64,000 bases of DNA from Desulfuromonas sp. DDH964 (GCF_001611275.1 NZ_CP015080.1:1364001-1428000); one strand, 5' to 3'; positions 16,528 to 25,071 are shown, counted from the stretch's first letter. Notes: generated from the sequence alone by a model not told the origin. Program-made: numbers and translations.

Positions 16528-17622
16528 ATGGGATTCAAATGCGGTATCGTCGGCCTGCCCAACGTCGGCAAGTCGACCATCTTCAACGCCATCACCAGCG
16601 CCGGTGCGGAATCGGCCAATTACCCCTTTTGCACCATCGAGCCGAACGTCGGCGTCGTGGCGGTGCCCGACCGGCGCCTCGATGCGCTGGCGAAGATCGT
16701 CAAGCCGCAGCGGATTCTGCCGACGAGCATGGAGTTTGTCGACATTGCCGGCCTGGTCAAGGGAGCCAGCAAGGGGGAGGGGCTCGGCAACCAGTTCCTC
16801 GGCCATATCCGCCAGGTCGAGGCGATTGCCCATATCGTGCGCTGTTTTGACGACGAGAACGTCGTCCACGTCGATGGCAGCGTCGACCCGTTGCGGGATG
16901 CCGAGGTGATCCAGACCGAGCTCAACCTCTCCGACCTGGAGACCGTCGAAAAACGGATCGCCCGCACCGAAAAGCAGGCCAAGAGCGGAGACAAGAAGCT
17001 GCAGGCCGAGCTGGCGGTGCTGGTCAAGGTGCGGGAAGTCCTCAATGCCGGCCGGCCGGCCCGGACCACCCCTCTCGACAGCGATGAGCGCCTGGTGCTG
17101 CGCGATCTGCAGCTGATCACGGCCCGCCCGGTTCTCTATGTCGCCAACGTCGCCGAGGACGACCTCGCCGGCGACCACCCTTACGTGGCGCGGTTGCGTG
17201 AGCATGCCGCCCGGGAAGGGGCCGAGCTGGTGGTGATCTGCGGCAAGATCGAGGCCGAGATCGCCGAACTTCCGGAAGAGGAGAAGGCGGAATTCCTTCA
17301 CGAACTCGGGGTCGCCGAACCGGGGCTCGACCGGATGATCCATGCCGGCTACAAGCTCCTCGGCCTGATTACCTATTTCACCGCCGGGGTCAAGGAGGTC
17401 CGCGCCTGGACCATCCCCGATGGCGCCCGGGCGCCGCAGGCGGCAGGCGTGATTCATACCGATTTCGAAAAAGGCTTTATCCGTGCCGAAGTCATCGCCT
17501 ATGACGATTTTCTCCGCGCCGGCGGGGAGGCGGGCGCCAAGGAGAAGGGCTTGATGCGGCTGGAGGGGAAGGATTACGTGGTCAAGGATGGCGACGTCAT
17601 GCACTTTCGCTTCAACGTGTGA
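16528..17622 (+). CDS. ychF: YchF-type P-loop ATPase (Obg-related)
   Basis: 364 residues, the usual length. The P-loop [15 protein letters not shown] (about residues 9-23), the [17 protein letters not shown] switch region and the C-terminal TGS-like domain ([14 protein letters not shown], then [12 protein letters not shown]) are all present. YchF binds ATP in preference to GTP and associates with ribosomes; it is implicated in stress and redox responses. The ATG at 16528 is the family start although its ribosome-binding site is weak. The gene formerly lay just upstream of the rpsF cluster; an insertion sequence now separates them. Confidence 0.95.
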   Translation: MGFKCGIVGLPNVGKSTIFNAITSAGAESANYPFCTIEPNVGVVAVPDRRLDALAKIVKPQRILPTSMEFVDIAGLVKGASKGEGLGNQFLGHIRQVEAIAHIVRCFDDENVVHVDGSVDPLRDAEVIQTELNLSDLETVEKRIARTEKQAKSGDKKLQAELAVLVKVREVLNAGRPARTTPLDSDERLVLRDLQLITARPVLYVANVAEDDLAGDHPYVARLREHAAREGAELVVICGKIEAEIAELPEEEKAEFLHELGVAEPGLDRMIHAGYKLLGLITYFTAGVKEVRAWTIPDGARAPQAAGVIHTDFEKGFIRAEVIAYDDFLRAGGEAGAKEKGLMRLEGKDYVVKDGDVMHFRFNV

Positions 17623-17668
17623 GAAGGAAAGTCATTGAATAAATGAAAAAAGTGTGGTAACAACAGCA

Positions 17669-17676
17669 TTCCCTTT
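17669..17676. repeat. Left 8-bp target-site duplication of the insertion sequence
   Basis: TTCCCTTT directly precedes the left inverted repeat and is repeated exactly after the right inverted repeat at 18736-18743. Eight-base duplications are usual for the IS1595 family. Confidence 0.9.
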
Positions 17677-18735
17677 CCTGATTAGGTCTGATTCTCAGCT
17701 ATGACACATTCTGTCGCACAGGGAGCATAGAGTTTGGCCATGGAACTCATGAATAACAAGGAGGTTAGCATCCATGGCCATCAATCGTATCCAGTTCCAA
17801 CCGGGGCTGAGCTTGGCTGATTTTCTCAAAGACTATGGTACGGAGGCCCAATGCGAGGCGATCCTTGAGCACTCGCGCTGGCCCCAAGGATTTGTCTGTC
17901 CAGCATGCGGTGCAAGCCGCGCGGTCCAGTTTCGGCGAGGACGGTCGAACATCTTCCAGTGCTGTCGCTGCCGCAAACAGATCTCGCTGATCTCCGGAAC
18001 GATTTTCCATGGGAGCAATCTGCCGCTGACCCAGTGGTTTCTGGCCCTCTACTTCATGACACAAGGCAAGTCCGGCCTGTCGATGCTGGAGTTGAGACGA
18101 ATGCTGGGTTTGAGCTACAAAGCGGCTTGGCGGCTCAAGCACAAGCTCATGCAGGCGATGTTCGAGCGCGAAGAGACAACGGTTCTGGCCCAGCGGGTCG
18201 AGATCGACGACGCCTACTTGGGCGGGGAACGCTCCGGCGGTAAGGTTGGTCGCGGTTCGGAGAACAAAGTTCCCTTCATTGCGGCAGTGGAGACCAGTCA
18301 CGAGGGCCATCCGCTGCGAGCTGTTTTTAGCCGGGTGACGACCTTCAGCAGCCATGACGTTGATCAATGGGCCAAGAATCACTTGGCACCGACGGCGCTG
18401 GTCGTTTCTGATGGCCTGAATTGCTTCCGCGCCGTCACCAAGACTGGGTGCTACCATCAGCGAGAGGTGGTTGGTGATCAACGCAGAAGTACCGACATGG
18501 GCTGCTTCCACTGGATCAACACCATCCTGGGCAATCTTAAGACGGCCATGGCCGGAACGTATCATGCGTTTGACTTCGACAAATATGCGCATCGCTATCT
18601 GGCCGAGTTTCAGTACCGGTTCAACCGGCGGTTCGATCTGCGCAGCATGCTGCCAAGACTGCTGTTCGCCTGTGTCTCAATCGGCAAGCGGCCCGAGGCC
18701 TGGCTTCGCCGAGCTGAGAATTGGACCTAATCAGG
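17677..18735. mobile_element. Complete ISXO2/IS1595-type insertion sequence, 1059 bp
   Basis: The element is bounded by terminal inverted repeats of 24 bp (17677-17700 and 18712-18735) that match at 22 of 24 positions, starting CCTGATTAGGTC. It carries one transposase gene, whose stop codon lies inside the right repeat. Identical 8-bp direct repeats flank it. Intact ends, an intact transposase and a perfect target duplication point to a recent, possibly active insertion. It sits between ychF and rpsF. Confidence 0.93.
17774..18730 (+). CDS. ISXO2/IS1595-family transposase
   Basis: 318 residues. An N-terminal zinc ribbon (CPACG and, about 22 residues later, CCRCRKQ; about residues 40-68) is followed by a helix-turn-helix-like part and an ISXO2-like DDE catalytic domain that opens with EIDDAYLGGERSGGKVGRG (about 143-161) and includes LVVSDGLNCF and a late HWINTILGNLKTAMAGTYH. 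This is the normal ISXO2 arrangement and full length. AAGGAGG lies before the ATG. No frameshift or internal stop is seen, so the protein is probably functional. Confidence 0.93.
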   Translation: MAINRIQFQPGLSLADFLKDYGTEAQCEAILEHSRWPQGFVCPACGASRAVQFRRGRSNIFQCCRCRKQISLISGTIFHGSNLPLTQWFLALYFMTQGKSGLSMLELRRMLGLSYKAAWRLKHKLMQAMFEREETTVLAQRVEIDDAYLGGERSGGKVGRGSENKVPFIAAVETSHEGHPLRAVFSRVTTFSSHDVDQWAKNHLAPTALVVSDGLNCFRAVTKTGCYHQREVVGDQRRSTDMGCFHWINTILGNLKTAMAGTYHAFDFDKYAHRYLAEFQYRFNRRFDLRSMLPRLLFACVSIGKRPEAWLRRAENWT

Positions 18736-18743
18736 TTCCCTTT
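18736..18743. repeat. Right 8-bp target-site duplication of the insertion sequence
   Basis: TTCCCTTT, identical to 17669-17676, directly follows the right terminal inverted repeat. Confidence 0.9.
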
Positions 18744-18818
18744 TGACCGGGCGATTCTCCGCCCGCTCTCCTTGCTCCGGCCGGTGCCGGGGCTCACAAC
18801 CCGTGAGGAGGTTTATTG

Positions 18819-19193
18819 ATGCGTACCTACGAAACGATTTTCATTGTCCACCCGGACGTCGCCGGCGAGGCCTACACCGCTGCCGTCGACAAGTTCAAGG
18901 GGATTCTCACCGATCAGGGGGCCGAGATTCTCAAGGCCGATGAGTGGGGGACCCGCAAGCTCGCCTATCCGGTGAAAAAGCAGACCCGCGGCAGCTACGT
19001 CCTGGTCGCCTACGAAGCCGGTCCCAAGGTGGTCGCCGAGCTCGAGCGCCGCATGCGTATTGATGATGCGATCATCAAGTTCCAGACCGTCTACCTGGAG
19101 AACGGTCTGCAGATCGAAGCCGCTCCGGTGGCCGAAGCGCCGGCACCGGCTGCTGAAGACGCCGATGCGACGTCTGACGAGGCCGCTGAGTAA
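18819..19193 (+). CDS. rpsF: 30S ribosomal protein S6
   Basis: 124 residues. The start MRTYETIFIVHPD and the central EWGTRKLAYPVKKQTRGSYV are diagnostic for S6, which binds 16S rRNA with S18. The tail after residue 100 is an Ala/Glu-rich extension. GAGGAGG precedes the ATG at 18819; a TTG three bases earlier is not used. It heads rpsF-rpsR-yybS-rplI-dnaB. Only 75 bases separate it from the upstream insertion sequence, and no clear promoter is visible in them. Confidence 0.96.
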   Translation: MRTYETIFIVHPDVAGEAYTAAVDKFKGILTDQGAEILKADEWGTRKLAYPVKKQTRGSYVLVAYEAGPKVVAELERRMRIDDAIIKFQTVYLENGLQIEAAPVAEAPAPAAEDADATSDEAAE

Positions 19194-19228
19194 CCCTGAC
19201 CGACAACCAGTTTACGGAGGATTGACAT

Positions 19229-19501
19229 ATGGCTGCACCGACTCGTCCCGCCCGTTCCGGCGCTGCCCCGCGGCGGCGTTTCTCCCGCCGCAAGGGCTGC
19301 CGCTTCTGTGGTGACAAGACGCTCAAGATCGATTACAAGGAAACCCGTACCCTGCGCTATTTTGTTTCCGAACGGGGCAAGATCGTGCCGCGGCGGATCT
19401 CCGGCAACTGCGCCGAGCATCAGCGCAAGGTGACCGAGGCGATCAAGCGGGCCCGCAACATTGCCCTGCTTCCTTTCACCGCCGGTCATTCCATCGACTA
19501 G
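19229..19501 (+). CDS. rpsR: 30S ribosomal protein S18
   Basis: 90 residues. The N-terminal 28 residues are basic and Ala/Arg-rich. Then [10 protein letters not shown] and the core [22 protein letters not shown] match S18; [25 protein letters not shown] closes the domain. The CxxC in CRFCG is an ancestral zinc-type feature kept in some S18 proteins. It forms a heterodimer with S6 on the small subunit. GGAGG lies before the ATG. Unlike E. coli, no single-strand-binding gene lies between rpsF and rpsR. Confidence 0.95.
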   Translation: MAAPTRPARSGAAPRRRFSRRKGCRFCGDKTLKIDYKETRTLRYFVSERGKIVPRRISGNCAEHQRKVTEAIKRARNIALLPFTAGHSID

Positions 19502-19524
19502 CCGGATTTGTTAACGGCGAAGTC

Positions 19525-20457
19525 ATGAACCCCGGTCAACGCCTGCTATACCTGGTCGCAGCCGCGATTGTCACCTTGCTGCTGATGATTGCTGCCGGTA
19601 CCGCAGGACCTGCAGGCCTCTTTCTCAACCTGCTCCTCTCCCTGCCGGTCGCCTACCTGGTGATGCGCTGCGGCCCTGCCGCCGGTTGTGTTGCCGTCGT
19701 CCTGGTCGGACTCGGGCTCTGGTGGGGAGGCGATCCGACGACGCTTGGCAGTTACCTGCTGCAGTTTGGAATCGGTTCGCTGCTGTTGCCCACCCTGTTG
19801 CGGCGCGGAATCGGCTGGGACCGGGCGGTGGCCCTGACCGTGCTGGTGACGGTCGCCGCCAGCGCCCTGGCCCTGGCCGGTTATGCGGCCTGGAGTGGGA
19901 CGACCCTGCACGGGCTGGTTGAGGGGTACGTCAGTTCCGAACTCGACAAGGCGCTGGCCATTTACCAGGGCGCCGACCTGCCGGCGGACCAACTCGGCGA
20001 ATTCCGTAAGCTTGCCGAGGGAACCGGGGCCTTCATGCTCCGCGCCTACCCGGCTCTGGCCGCTGTTGTCAGCGGCCTGGTACAGATGCTGACCCTGTTC
20101 CTGCTCGCCGCCTTGTCCCGGGGGAACTACCTGGTCCCAGAGCCCCTGTTCGGTCAATGGCGCGCCAGCGAGCTGCTTATCTGGCCCCTGATTGCCGGTG
20201 GCTTCGGGGTCGCCTTTGCCAGGGGAATTCCCCAGGATGTGGCTCTCAACCTGCTGACGGTCCTGTTGCCCGTCTATTTCTTGCAGGGCCTGGCCGTCGT
20301 CAGTTATTTTTTCGTCCGCAAGGGGATTTCACCCCTCTTTCGGGGGATTGGCTACCTGCTGGTTACGGTCCTCAATCCGCTGCCGTTGATCGTTACCGGC
20401 ATCGGCGTATTCGACCTGTGGGCAGATTTCAGAAAACCGCGAATTAAAAAGACCTAG
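19525..20457 (+). CDS. YybS-family (DUF2232) membrane protein
   Basis: 310 residues with about eight hydrophobic segments across the whole length and a basic C-terminus (DFRKPRIKKT). The position between rpsR and rplI and the fold pattern match the YybS/DUF2232 family, which occupies this place in many Firmicutes and Desulfuromonadia. The molecular role is unknown; some relatives resemble the membrane parts of ECF-type uptake systems. The ribosome-binding site is weak, and the gene probably relies on readthrough or coupling from rpsR. Confidence 0.8.
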   Translation: MNPGQRLLYLVAAAIVTLLLMIAAGTAGPAGLFLNLLLSLPVAYLVMRCGPAAGCVAVVLVGLGLWWGGDPTTLGSYLLQFGIGSLLLPTLLRRGIGWDRAVALTVLVTVAASALALAGYAAWSGTTLHGLVEGYVSSELDKALAIYQGADLPADQLGEFRKLAEGTGAFMLRAYPALAAVVSGLVQMLTLFLLAALSRGNYLVPEPLFGQWRASELLIWPLIAGGFGVAFARGIPQDVALNLLTVLLPVYFLQGLAVVSYFFVRKGISPLFRGIGYLLVTVLNPLPLIVTGIGVFDLWADFRKPRIKKT

Positions 20458-20478
20458 CGCTTTTTTCGGAGGAGATCG

Positions 20479-20925
20479 ATGAAAGTAATTCTGACAGAAA
20501 ATGTAGACGGCCTCGGCAAGATCGGGGACATGGTCAAGGTGAAGCCGGGTTTTGCCCGCAACTACCTGGTGCCGCGCAGCCTCGCCGTTGAGGCGAGCCT
20601 GCGTAACGTCAAGGAACTCGAGCACCAGAAGCGGCAGATGGCCCGCAAACTCGAGAAGGTGACCCAGGAATCGGAAGTCCTCAAGCAGCGGATCGAGAAG
20701 GTCTCCTGCGTCCTGGCCCACCGCGCCGGTGAAGAAGGGAAGCTCTTCGGTTCCGTCACCAGCATGGAACTGGAGGCAAAACTGGCTGAAGCCGGGATCG
20801 AGATCGACCGCAAGAAGATCCAGCTCGATGAACCGATCAAGGCCCTGGGCAGCTACCAGGTTCCGGTCAAGCTCCCGGCCGGGGTGGTTGCCGAGATCAA
20901 GGTCACGGTCGTCGCCGCCGAGTAG
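20479..20925 (+). CDS. rplI: 50S ribosomal protein L9
   Basis: 148 residues, standard length. The N-terminal domain MKVILTENVDGLGKIGDMV with GFARNYLVPR binds 23S rRNA. A long charged connecting helix (about residues 42-75) leads to the C-terminal domain with GKLFGSVTSMEL. GGAGGAG precedes the ATG. It belongs to the rpsF operon. Confidence 0.96.
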   Translation: MKVILTENVDGLGKIGDMVKVKPGFARNYLVPRSLAVEASLRNVKELEHQKRQMARKLEKVTQESEVLKQRIEKVSCVLAHRAGEEGKLFGSVTSMELEAKLAEAGIEIDRKKIQLDEPIKALGSYQVPVKLPAGVVAEIKVTVVAAE

Positions 20926-20961
20926 TTCCGGCACCCTGCAGCGCGCCATCTTCGTTATCCC

Positions 20962-20991
20962 AGCGACCGGGGTCTCAAGGCCCCGGTCGCT
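20962..20991 (+). terminator. GC-rich hairpin between rplI and dnaB
   Basis: An 11-bp perfect stem (20962-20972 with 20981-20991) and an 8-base loop. It lacks a T-run, so it may be a weak terminator or an RNA-stability or processing element that lowers dnaB expression relative to rplI. Confidence 0.5.
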
Positions 20992-21014
20992 CACCTGTTT
21001 GCCAGGATCAGTTC

Positions 21015-22382
21015 ATGGCCGAGAGCGCCCATCGCCTCCCCCCACAGAGCCTGGAAGCCGAGATGTCGGTCCTCGGCGGGGTGTTGCTGGAAAACGAGGC
21101 CCTCAACAAGGCCCTCGAGATCCTGCGTCCTGAAGACTTCTACCGCGAAGCCCACCGAAAAATTTTCAACGCCATCATCGATCTCAGTGACAAGGGTGAG
21201 CCGGCCGACCTGGTCACCCTGACCGCCCTTTTGCAGCAGCGGGGGGAGATCGATGAGATCGGCGGCAACGCCTACCTCGCCACCCTGGTCGATTACGTGC
21301 CGACCGCCGCCAATATCGCCTACTACTGTCGGCTGGTCAAAGAGAAGGCGATCGGGCGCCACCTGATCCATGTCGCCACCGAGATCGCCACTCGCGGCTA
21401 CGATGGCGGCGAGGTCGAACAGACCCTCGACTGGGCGGAGAAGTCGATCTTCGAGATCACCGGGATGAAGACCCGCCCCTCCTACTTCTCCACCCGCGAA
21501 ATCATGAAGGACACTTTCAAGGCGATCGAGAAGCTCTACGATCGCAAGGAGGCGGTGACCGGCGTGCCGACCGGCTTCACCGACCTCGACACCATGACCG
21601 CCGGTCTGCAGCCCGGAGACCTCGTTATTGTCGCCGGTCGGCCGTCGATGGGGAAGACCGCTTTTGCGCTGAACATGATCGAGCATGCCGCGGTCCATGC
21701 CGCCGAGCCGGTGCCGACGATCATCTTCTCGCTGGAGATGAGCAAGGAGCAGCTGGTGCAGCGTCTGCTCTGCTCGGTCTCCAAGGTCGACGCCTCGCGC
21801 CTGCGCACCGGGCATCTCGGGGATTCCGACTGGCCCAAGCTGACCAGCGGCGCCGGGTTGCTGACCGAGGCGCCGATCTATATCGACGATACCCCGGCGA
21901 TCTCGGTCCTCGAACTGCGCGCCAAGGCGCGGCGGCTCAAGGCCGAGCGCAATCTCGGCATGATTGTCGTCGACTACCTGCAGTTGATGACCGGGCACAA
22001 CGCGGAAAGCCGCCAGCAGGAGATTTCGGAAATCTCCCGCTCGCTCAAGGCCCTCGCCAAAGAGCTGAGCGTTCCGGTCATCGCCCTCTCCCAGCTCAAC
22101 CGCTCCCTCGAGAACCGTACCGACAAGCGCCCGATCATGGCCGACCTGCGTGAATCGGGCGCCATCGAACAGGACGCCGACGTCATCATGTTCGTCTACC
22201 GCGAGGCGGTCTACTGCGAGGCCTGCAAGAGCAAGGAGAAGACCTGTGACAAGGGGCATGAGCGGAATGCGGAGATCGTCATCGGCAAGCAGCGTAACGG
22301 GCCGATCGGCACCGTCAATCTGACCTTCCTCGGCGCCTTCACCCGCTTCGAGAACCAGACCCGGCGCGTCGACGGCTTCTGA
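21015..22382 (+). CDS. dnaB: Replicative DNA helicase DnaB
   Basis: 455 residues with no intein. The N-terminal domain starts AHRLPPQSLEAEMSVLGG. The RecA-like ATPase has Walker A GRPSMGKTAF (about 208-217), Walker B VVDYLQLM (about 317-324) and the DnaB signature SQLNRSLENR. It unwinds DNA at the replication fork as a hexamer. Near the C-terminus a short insert, CEACKSKEKTCDKGH (about residues 400-415), carries three Cys and one His that could bind zinc. A GGAT precedes the ATG. It ends the rpsF cluster. Confidence 0.96.
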   Translation: MAESAHRLPPQSLEAEMSVLGGVLLENEALNKALEILRPEDFYREAHRKIFNAIIDLSDKGEPADLVTLTALLQQRGEIDEIGGNAYLATLVDYVPTAANIAYYCRLVKEKAIGRHLIHVATEIATRGYDGGEVEQTLDWAEKSIFEITGMKTRPSYFSTREIMKDTFKAIEKLYDRKEAVTGVPTGFTDLDTMTAGLQPGDLVIVAGRPSMGKTAFALNMIEHAAVHAAEPVPTIIFSLEMSKEQLVQRLLCSVSKVDASRLRTGHLGDSDWPKLTSGAGLLTEAPIYIDDTPAISVLELRAKARRLKAERNLGMIVVDYLQLMTGHNAESRQQEISEISRSLKALAKELSVPVIALSQLNRSLENRTDKRPIMADLRESGAIEQDADVIMFVYREAVYCEACKSKEKTCDKGHERNAEIVIGKQRNGPIGTVNLTFLGAFTRFENQTRRVDGF

Positions 22383-22404
22383 TCCGCGGGGTGAGCTGCC
22401 GTGG

Positions 22405-22887
22405 TCAGGGACGGCGCCGGTAGATGACGTGGCGAAAGTGGCGATGCTCGGTCACCTGGACCACCTGCCAGACGCCGCGCTCAAAGTCGGGAAAATAGGT
22501 ATCGCCGGGATAGTCGGCGCGGACCCAGGAGATGTGGAGGGTATCGACCCGGGAGAGGGCCTGGCGGTAGAGGTCGGCGCCGCCGATGAAAAAGAGGCGC
22601 CGCATTCCCTCTGCGGCAAGCGCCACGGCTTCCTCCATGCGGTGGCAGACCAGGACCCCCGGCGTCGACGTCAGGCTGCGGCTGAGGACGACGTTGCGGC
22701 GGCCGGGGAGCGGCCGGCCGATCGCTTCGAAGGTTTTCCGGCCCATGATCAGGCTGTGCCCCCAGGTGAGGGTGCGGAAGAGGTCCAGCTCTTCGGGAAG
22801 ATGCCAGGGCAGCCGACCGCAGTCGCCGATCACCCGGCGGCGAGTCATTGCCGCGCAGAGAACCTTCTCAACGCCGTCGTCCTTCAT
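22405..22887 (-). CDS. folA: Dihydrofolate reductase
   Basis: 160 residues, typical size. It reduces dihydrofolate to tetrahydrofolate with NADPH. Key segments are AAMTRRRVIGDCGRLPWHLPEEL (substrate and cofactor binding, with the catalytic acidic residue of LPEEL), IMGRKTFEAIGRPLPGRRNVVLSR (NADPH loop), FIGGADLY and DTYFPDF. The ATG at 22887 has a G-rich GGGGGG about 5 bases upstream. A far longer open frame on this strand reflects only GC bias. The gene is divergent from the TM2-protein gene with a 27-base gap, so they share a control region. Confidence 0.94.
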   Translation of the reverse strand: MKDDGVEKVLCAAMTRRRVIGDCGRLPWHLPEELDLFRTLTWGHSLIMGRKTFEAIGRPLPGRRNVVLSRSLTSTPGVLVCHRMEEAVALAAEGMRRLFFIGGADLYRQALSRVDTLHISWVRADYPGDTYFPDFERGVWQVVQVTEHRHFRHVIYRRRP

Positions 22888-22914
22888 CCACCCCCCGTCC
22901 GCAGGAGCCGGCCA

Positions 22915-23316
22915 ATGAGCTCTTTTCCCCGCGACACCCACAGCAAGACCATCGGTTATCTCCTCTGGCTGTTCGGCTTTACCGGCGCCCATCGCTTCTA
23001 TTACGGCAAACCGTTCACTGGCACCCTCTGGTTTTTTACCCTCGGTCTGCTCGGAATCGGCTGGCTGGTCGACCTCTTTCTGATCCCCGCCATGGACCGC
23101 CAGGCCGATCTGCGCTTTGTCCCGGGAGTGATCGATTACAGTGTCGCCTGGTTGCTGCTCACCTTCCTCGGCTTCTTCGGCGTGCACCGCATGTATCTGG
23201 GGAAATGGCCGACAGCGCTCCTCTATCTGCTGACCTGTGGCCTCTTCGGGATCGGCTGGCTCTACGATTTCTTTACCCTCAACCAGCAGGTCGCCGAACG
23301 CAACAGTCTTCGCTGA
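22915..23316 (+). CDS. TM2-domain membrane protein
   Basis: 133 residues with two TM2 units: FGFTGAHRFYYGK followed by a hydrophobic hairpin (about 18-62), then FGVHRMYLGKWPTALLYLLTCGLFGIGWLYDF (about 82-115). TM2 domains are paired membrane helices with a G-x-H-RFY/MYLG turn; their role is unclear, though some are linked to envelope or signalling functions. AGGAG lies 8 bases before the ATG at 22915. It overlaps no other gene. Confidence 0.85.
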   Translation: MSSFPRDTHSKTIGYLLWLFGFTGAHRFYYGKPFTGTLWFFTLGLLGIGWLVDLFLIPAMDRQADLRFVPGVIDYSVAWLLLTFLGFFGVHRMYLGKWPTALLYLLTCGLFGIGWLYDFFTLNQQVAERNSLR

Positions 23317-23335
23317 TCGCCAAAAGTGCCCTCCC

Positions 23336-24067
23336 TCAGTCGTTATCGAGGCGGAAGCGGATCGGCACCCGGACCGTCGTCGCGATCGCCTGTCCAGCCT
23401 GGCGCGCCGGTTCGAACTTCCAGTTGCGCACCGCTTCGATGGCGGCTTCGTCGAGAAGCGGGTAGCCCGAGGACTGCTCAAGGTGCACTGTTTCGACTCC
23501 ACCGCTGCTGCCGATCCGGATCTGGAGCCAGACCGAACCGGCCCAGCCCTGTTCCCGGGCCTGGCGCGGATAGGCCGGTGGCGGGTTGCTGGCGGCCTGC
23601 GGTGCGGTGGCGGTGCTGGGGCTGTTAGTTCCCTGCCGCTGCTCCAGGATGGGGGCAGGGCGTACGGCCTTGCTCGCGGTTTTGTACTCTTTTCCCTCCC
23701 CGCCATCCAGCGTCGGTGCCTGCGGCCGTTGCGGGGGCGATGGGAGGTTTGGCAGCGGCAAGTCGACCGCTGGTTTGAAATCGGGCGGCACCGGGACCGG
23801 GACGGTCGGTTTCTGCGGGGGAGGGGCGTGAGGTCTTGGGGGCTGGGGGGGGAGAGCTGGCGCTGGGGACGCTCCTGCTTCCGCCGCCTGCGGGGTACTG
23901 AAGCGGTTATTGGCCGCTGCGGAGATGAGTCCAACCTCGACCCTTTCAGGACGTCTGGGCGCGGCGTCCTGCGGTGGGGAGGAGAGGGTCAGCAGCGCCG
24001 CATGGGCGACCAGGGATATCCCGATACAGATTGTCAGTATCCGCAGGTTCAAACCATGTCCCGCCAA
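23336..24067 (-). CDS. tonB: TonB-family energy-transducing protein
   Basis: About 243 residues: an N-terminal membrane anchor (about 8-27), a Pro-rich periplasm-spanning region (about 55-170, many PP, VPVP and PPQ repeats) and a C-terminal TonB domain (PAYPRQAREQGWAGSVWLQIRIGSSG, with YPLLDEAAIEAVRNWKFEPA). It carries proton-motive energy from ExbBD to outer-membrane receptors. No exbB or exbD is nearby. The start is uncertain: TTG codons at 24067 or 24052 are the in-frame choices, the latter with GGGA upstream. It faces away from a TonB-dependent receptor, with an IS200-type element between them. Confidence 0.88.
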   Translation of the reverse strand: MAGHGLNLRILTICIGISLVAHAALLTLSSPPQDAAPRRPERVEVGLISAAANNRFSTPQAAEAGASPAPALPPQPPRPHAPPPQKPTVPVPVPPDFKPAVDLPLPNLPSPPQRPQAPTLDGGEGKEYKTASKAVRPAPILEQRQGTNSPSTATAPQAASNPPPAYPRQAREQGWAGSVWLQIRIGSSGGVETVHLEQSSGYPLLDEAAIEAVRNWKFEPARQAGQAIATTVRVPIRFRLDND

Positions 24068-24376
24068 GTCTGTTCAACCCCGATTGCAAACCGGCCGATT
24101 TCGGCGCCGTGGCTACCGGGTCCGTGAAATGGGGAGATTATCCCACTTTGACCGGTACTTTTGCGATAAGAAAAGTTGCCAATTGCGTCAGCGGCTGTCG
24201 TCCCGACTTTAGCGGCCGGGCAGTAACGCCGGTCGTGCATGGGCATGTTAACTAAAATACAAGAGTTTTTAATTGGAAGAATAACTTTTACAGATTTTCT
24301 CGGGATTTAAGGCAGTTGGTTTACGAGTTGCATCCAGCCCGTTTACGGTGAAATGTTTTTAGTGTGAAGTAGAAAC
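24068..24376. other. Intergenic region between tonB and the IS200-type element
   Basis: About 300 bases without a gene, more AT-rich than the surroundings (for instance 24245-24310). It should contain the tonB promoter and, before the transposon arrived, probably the promoter of the divergent TonB-dependent receptor gene. I cannot define either promoter confidently. Confidence 0.5.
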
Positions 24377-24482
24377 CCCCGTCCTCTGGACGGGGTCAGA
24401 GTCCTTTGGCTTTGCCAAAAGGGCTCATGGCAATCCATATTCAGGCGTTGTTCCCGCAACGACCTGAACAGAAAGGAAAGCC

Positions 24483-24917
24483 ATGAGCCGTTTTCGAAAA
24501 TTAACACATGCGATCTGGCACTGCCAGTATCACATCGTCTGGGTGCCCAAGTATCGCTTCCGGATATTGGAAGGTGAACTGGCGCAAGAAGTTCGAGCGT
24601 GTATCCGGATCTTCAGCGAGCAGAGTCACTGCGAGGTCGTCGAGCTGAATGTCCAGAAAGACCATATTCACCTGATCATCATGGTGCCGCCCAAGGTGTC
24701 CATTTCGGAGTTGATGGGGCGCCTGAAGGGCCGATCAGCGATACGTATTTTAAAGAACCATCCCAAGTTGCGGAAGAAACGCTACTGGGGCAATCATTTT
24801 TGGGCGCCCGGCTACTGCGTTGACACGGTAGGCCTGGATGCCGAGATGATCAGGCGCTACGTGCGGTATCAAGAGCAGCATGAGAAGAAAGTGGAACAAC
24901 AGCAACTCAAATTCTAA
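24483..24917 (+). CDS. tnpA: IS200/IS605-family Y1 transposase TnpA
   Basis: 144 residues, full length. It has the HUH motif in DHIHLIIMV (about residues 60-68) and the catalytic Tyr in the C-terminal helix RRYVRYQEQ. The start FRKLTHAIWHCQYHIVWVPKYRF is characteristic of IS200 TnpA. These enzymes move single-stranded DNA using the hairpins at the element ends. GGAAAG lies just before the ATG. There is no accompanying tnpB. The gene appears intact. Confidence 0.93.
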   Translation: MSRFRKLTHAIWHCQYHIVWVPKYRFRILEGELAQEVRACIRIFSEQSHCEVVELNVQKDHIHLIIMVPPKVSISELMGRLKGRSAIRILKNHPKLRKKRYWGNHFWAPGYCVDTVGLDAEMIRRYVRYQEQHEKKVEQQQLKF

Positions 24918-24998
24918 TTGTTGTGGACGTGGGAACAACGCTCCGGTGACCCTCTTTGGGGGTCACCGGCAACGCCCCCTCTGGGGGCGCCTTTAAAG

Positions 24999-25024
24999 CC
25001 CCGTCCTCTGGGCGGGGTTTTTTT
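24999..25024 (+). terminator. Strong intrinsic terminator at the right end of the IS200-type element
   Basis: The last hairpin of the element (24999-25017, CCCCGTCC-loop-GGGCGGGG) runs directly into seven T residues (25018-25024). It lies only about 50 bases upstream of the TonB-dependent receptor start codon. Confidence 0.75.
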
Positions 25025-25071
25025 ACACCATTCCCCGCTCTTGGAGTAAATAATTCCAGCCAGGATGTGAG

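Larger units (their letters stand above)
24377..25024 (+). mobile_element. IS200-type insertion element with subterminal hairpins
   Basis: The element holds one small Y1 transposase gene. Its left end shows hairpins at 24377-24395 (CCCCGTC-CTCTG-GACGGGG) and 24405-24419; its right end shows hairpins at 24943-24969, 24973-24989 and 24999-25017. The outermost left and right hairpins are near-identical in sequence. Hairpin ends without long inverted repeats or target duplications are typical of IS200/IS605. Exact cleavage sites cannot be fixed, so both boundaries are approximate. Confidence 0.8.

Noticed and set aside
22888..23934. A long minus-strand extension upstream of the folA start
   Set aside because: The extra 349 codons overlap the TM2 gene and the tonB region and are Arg/Pro/Ser-rich noise; the DHFR family starts near 22887.
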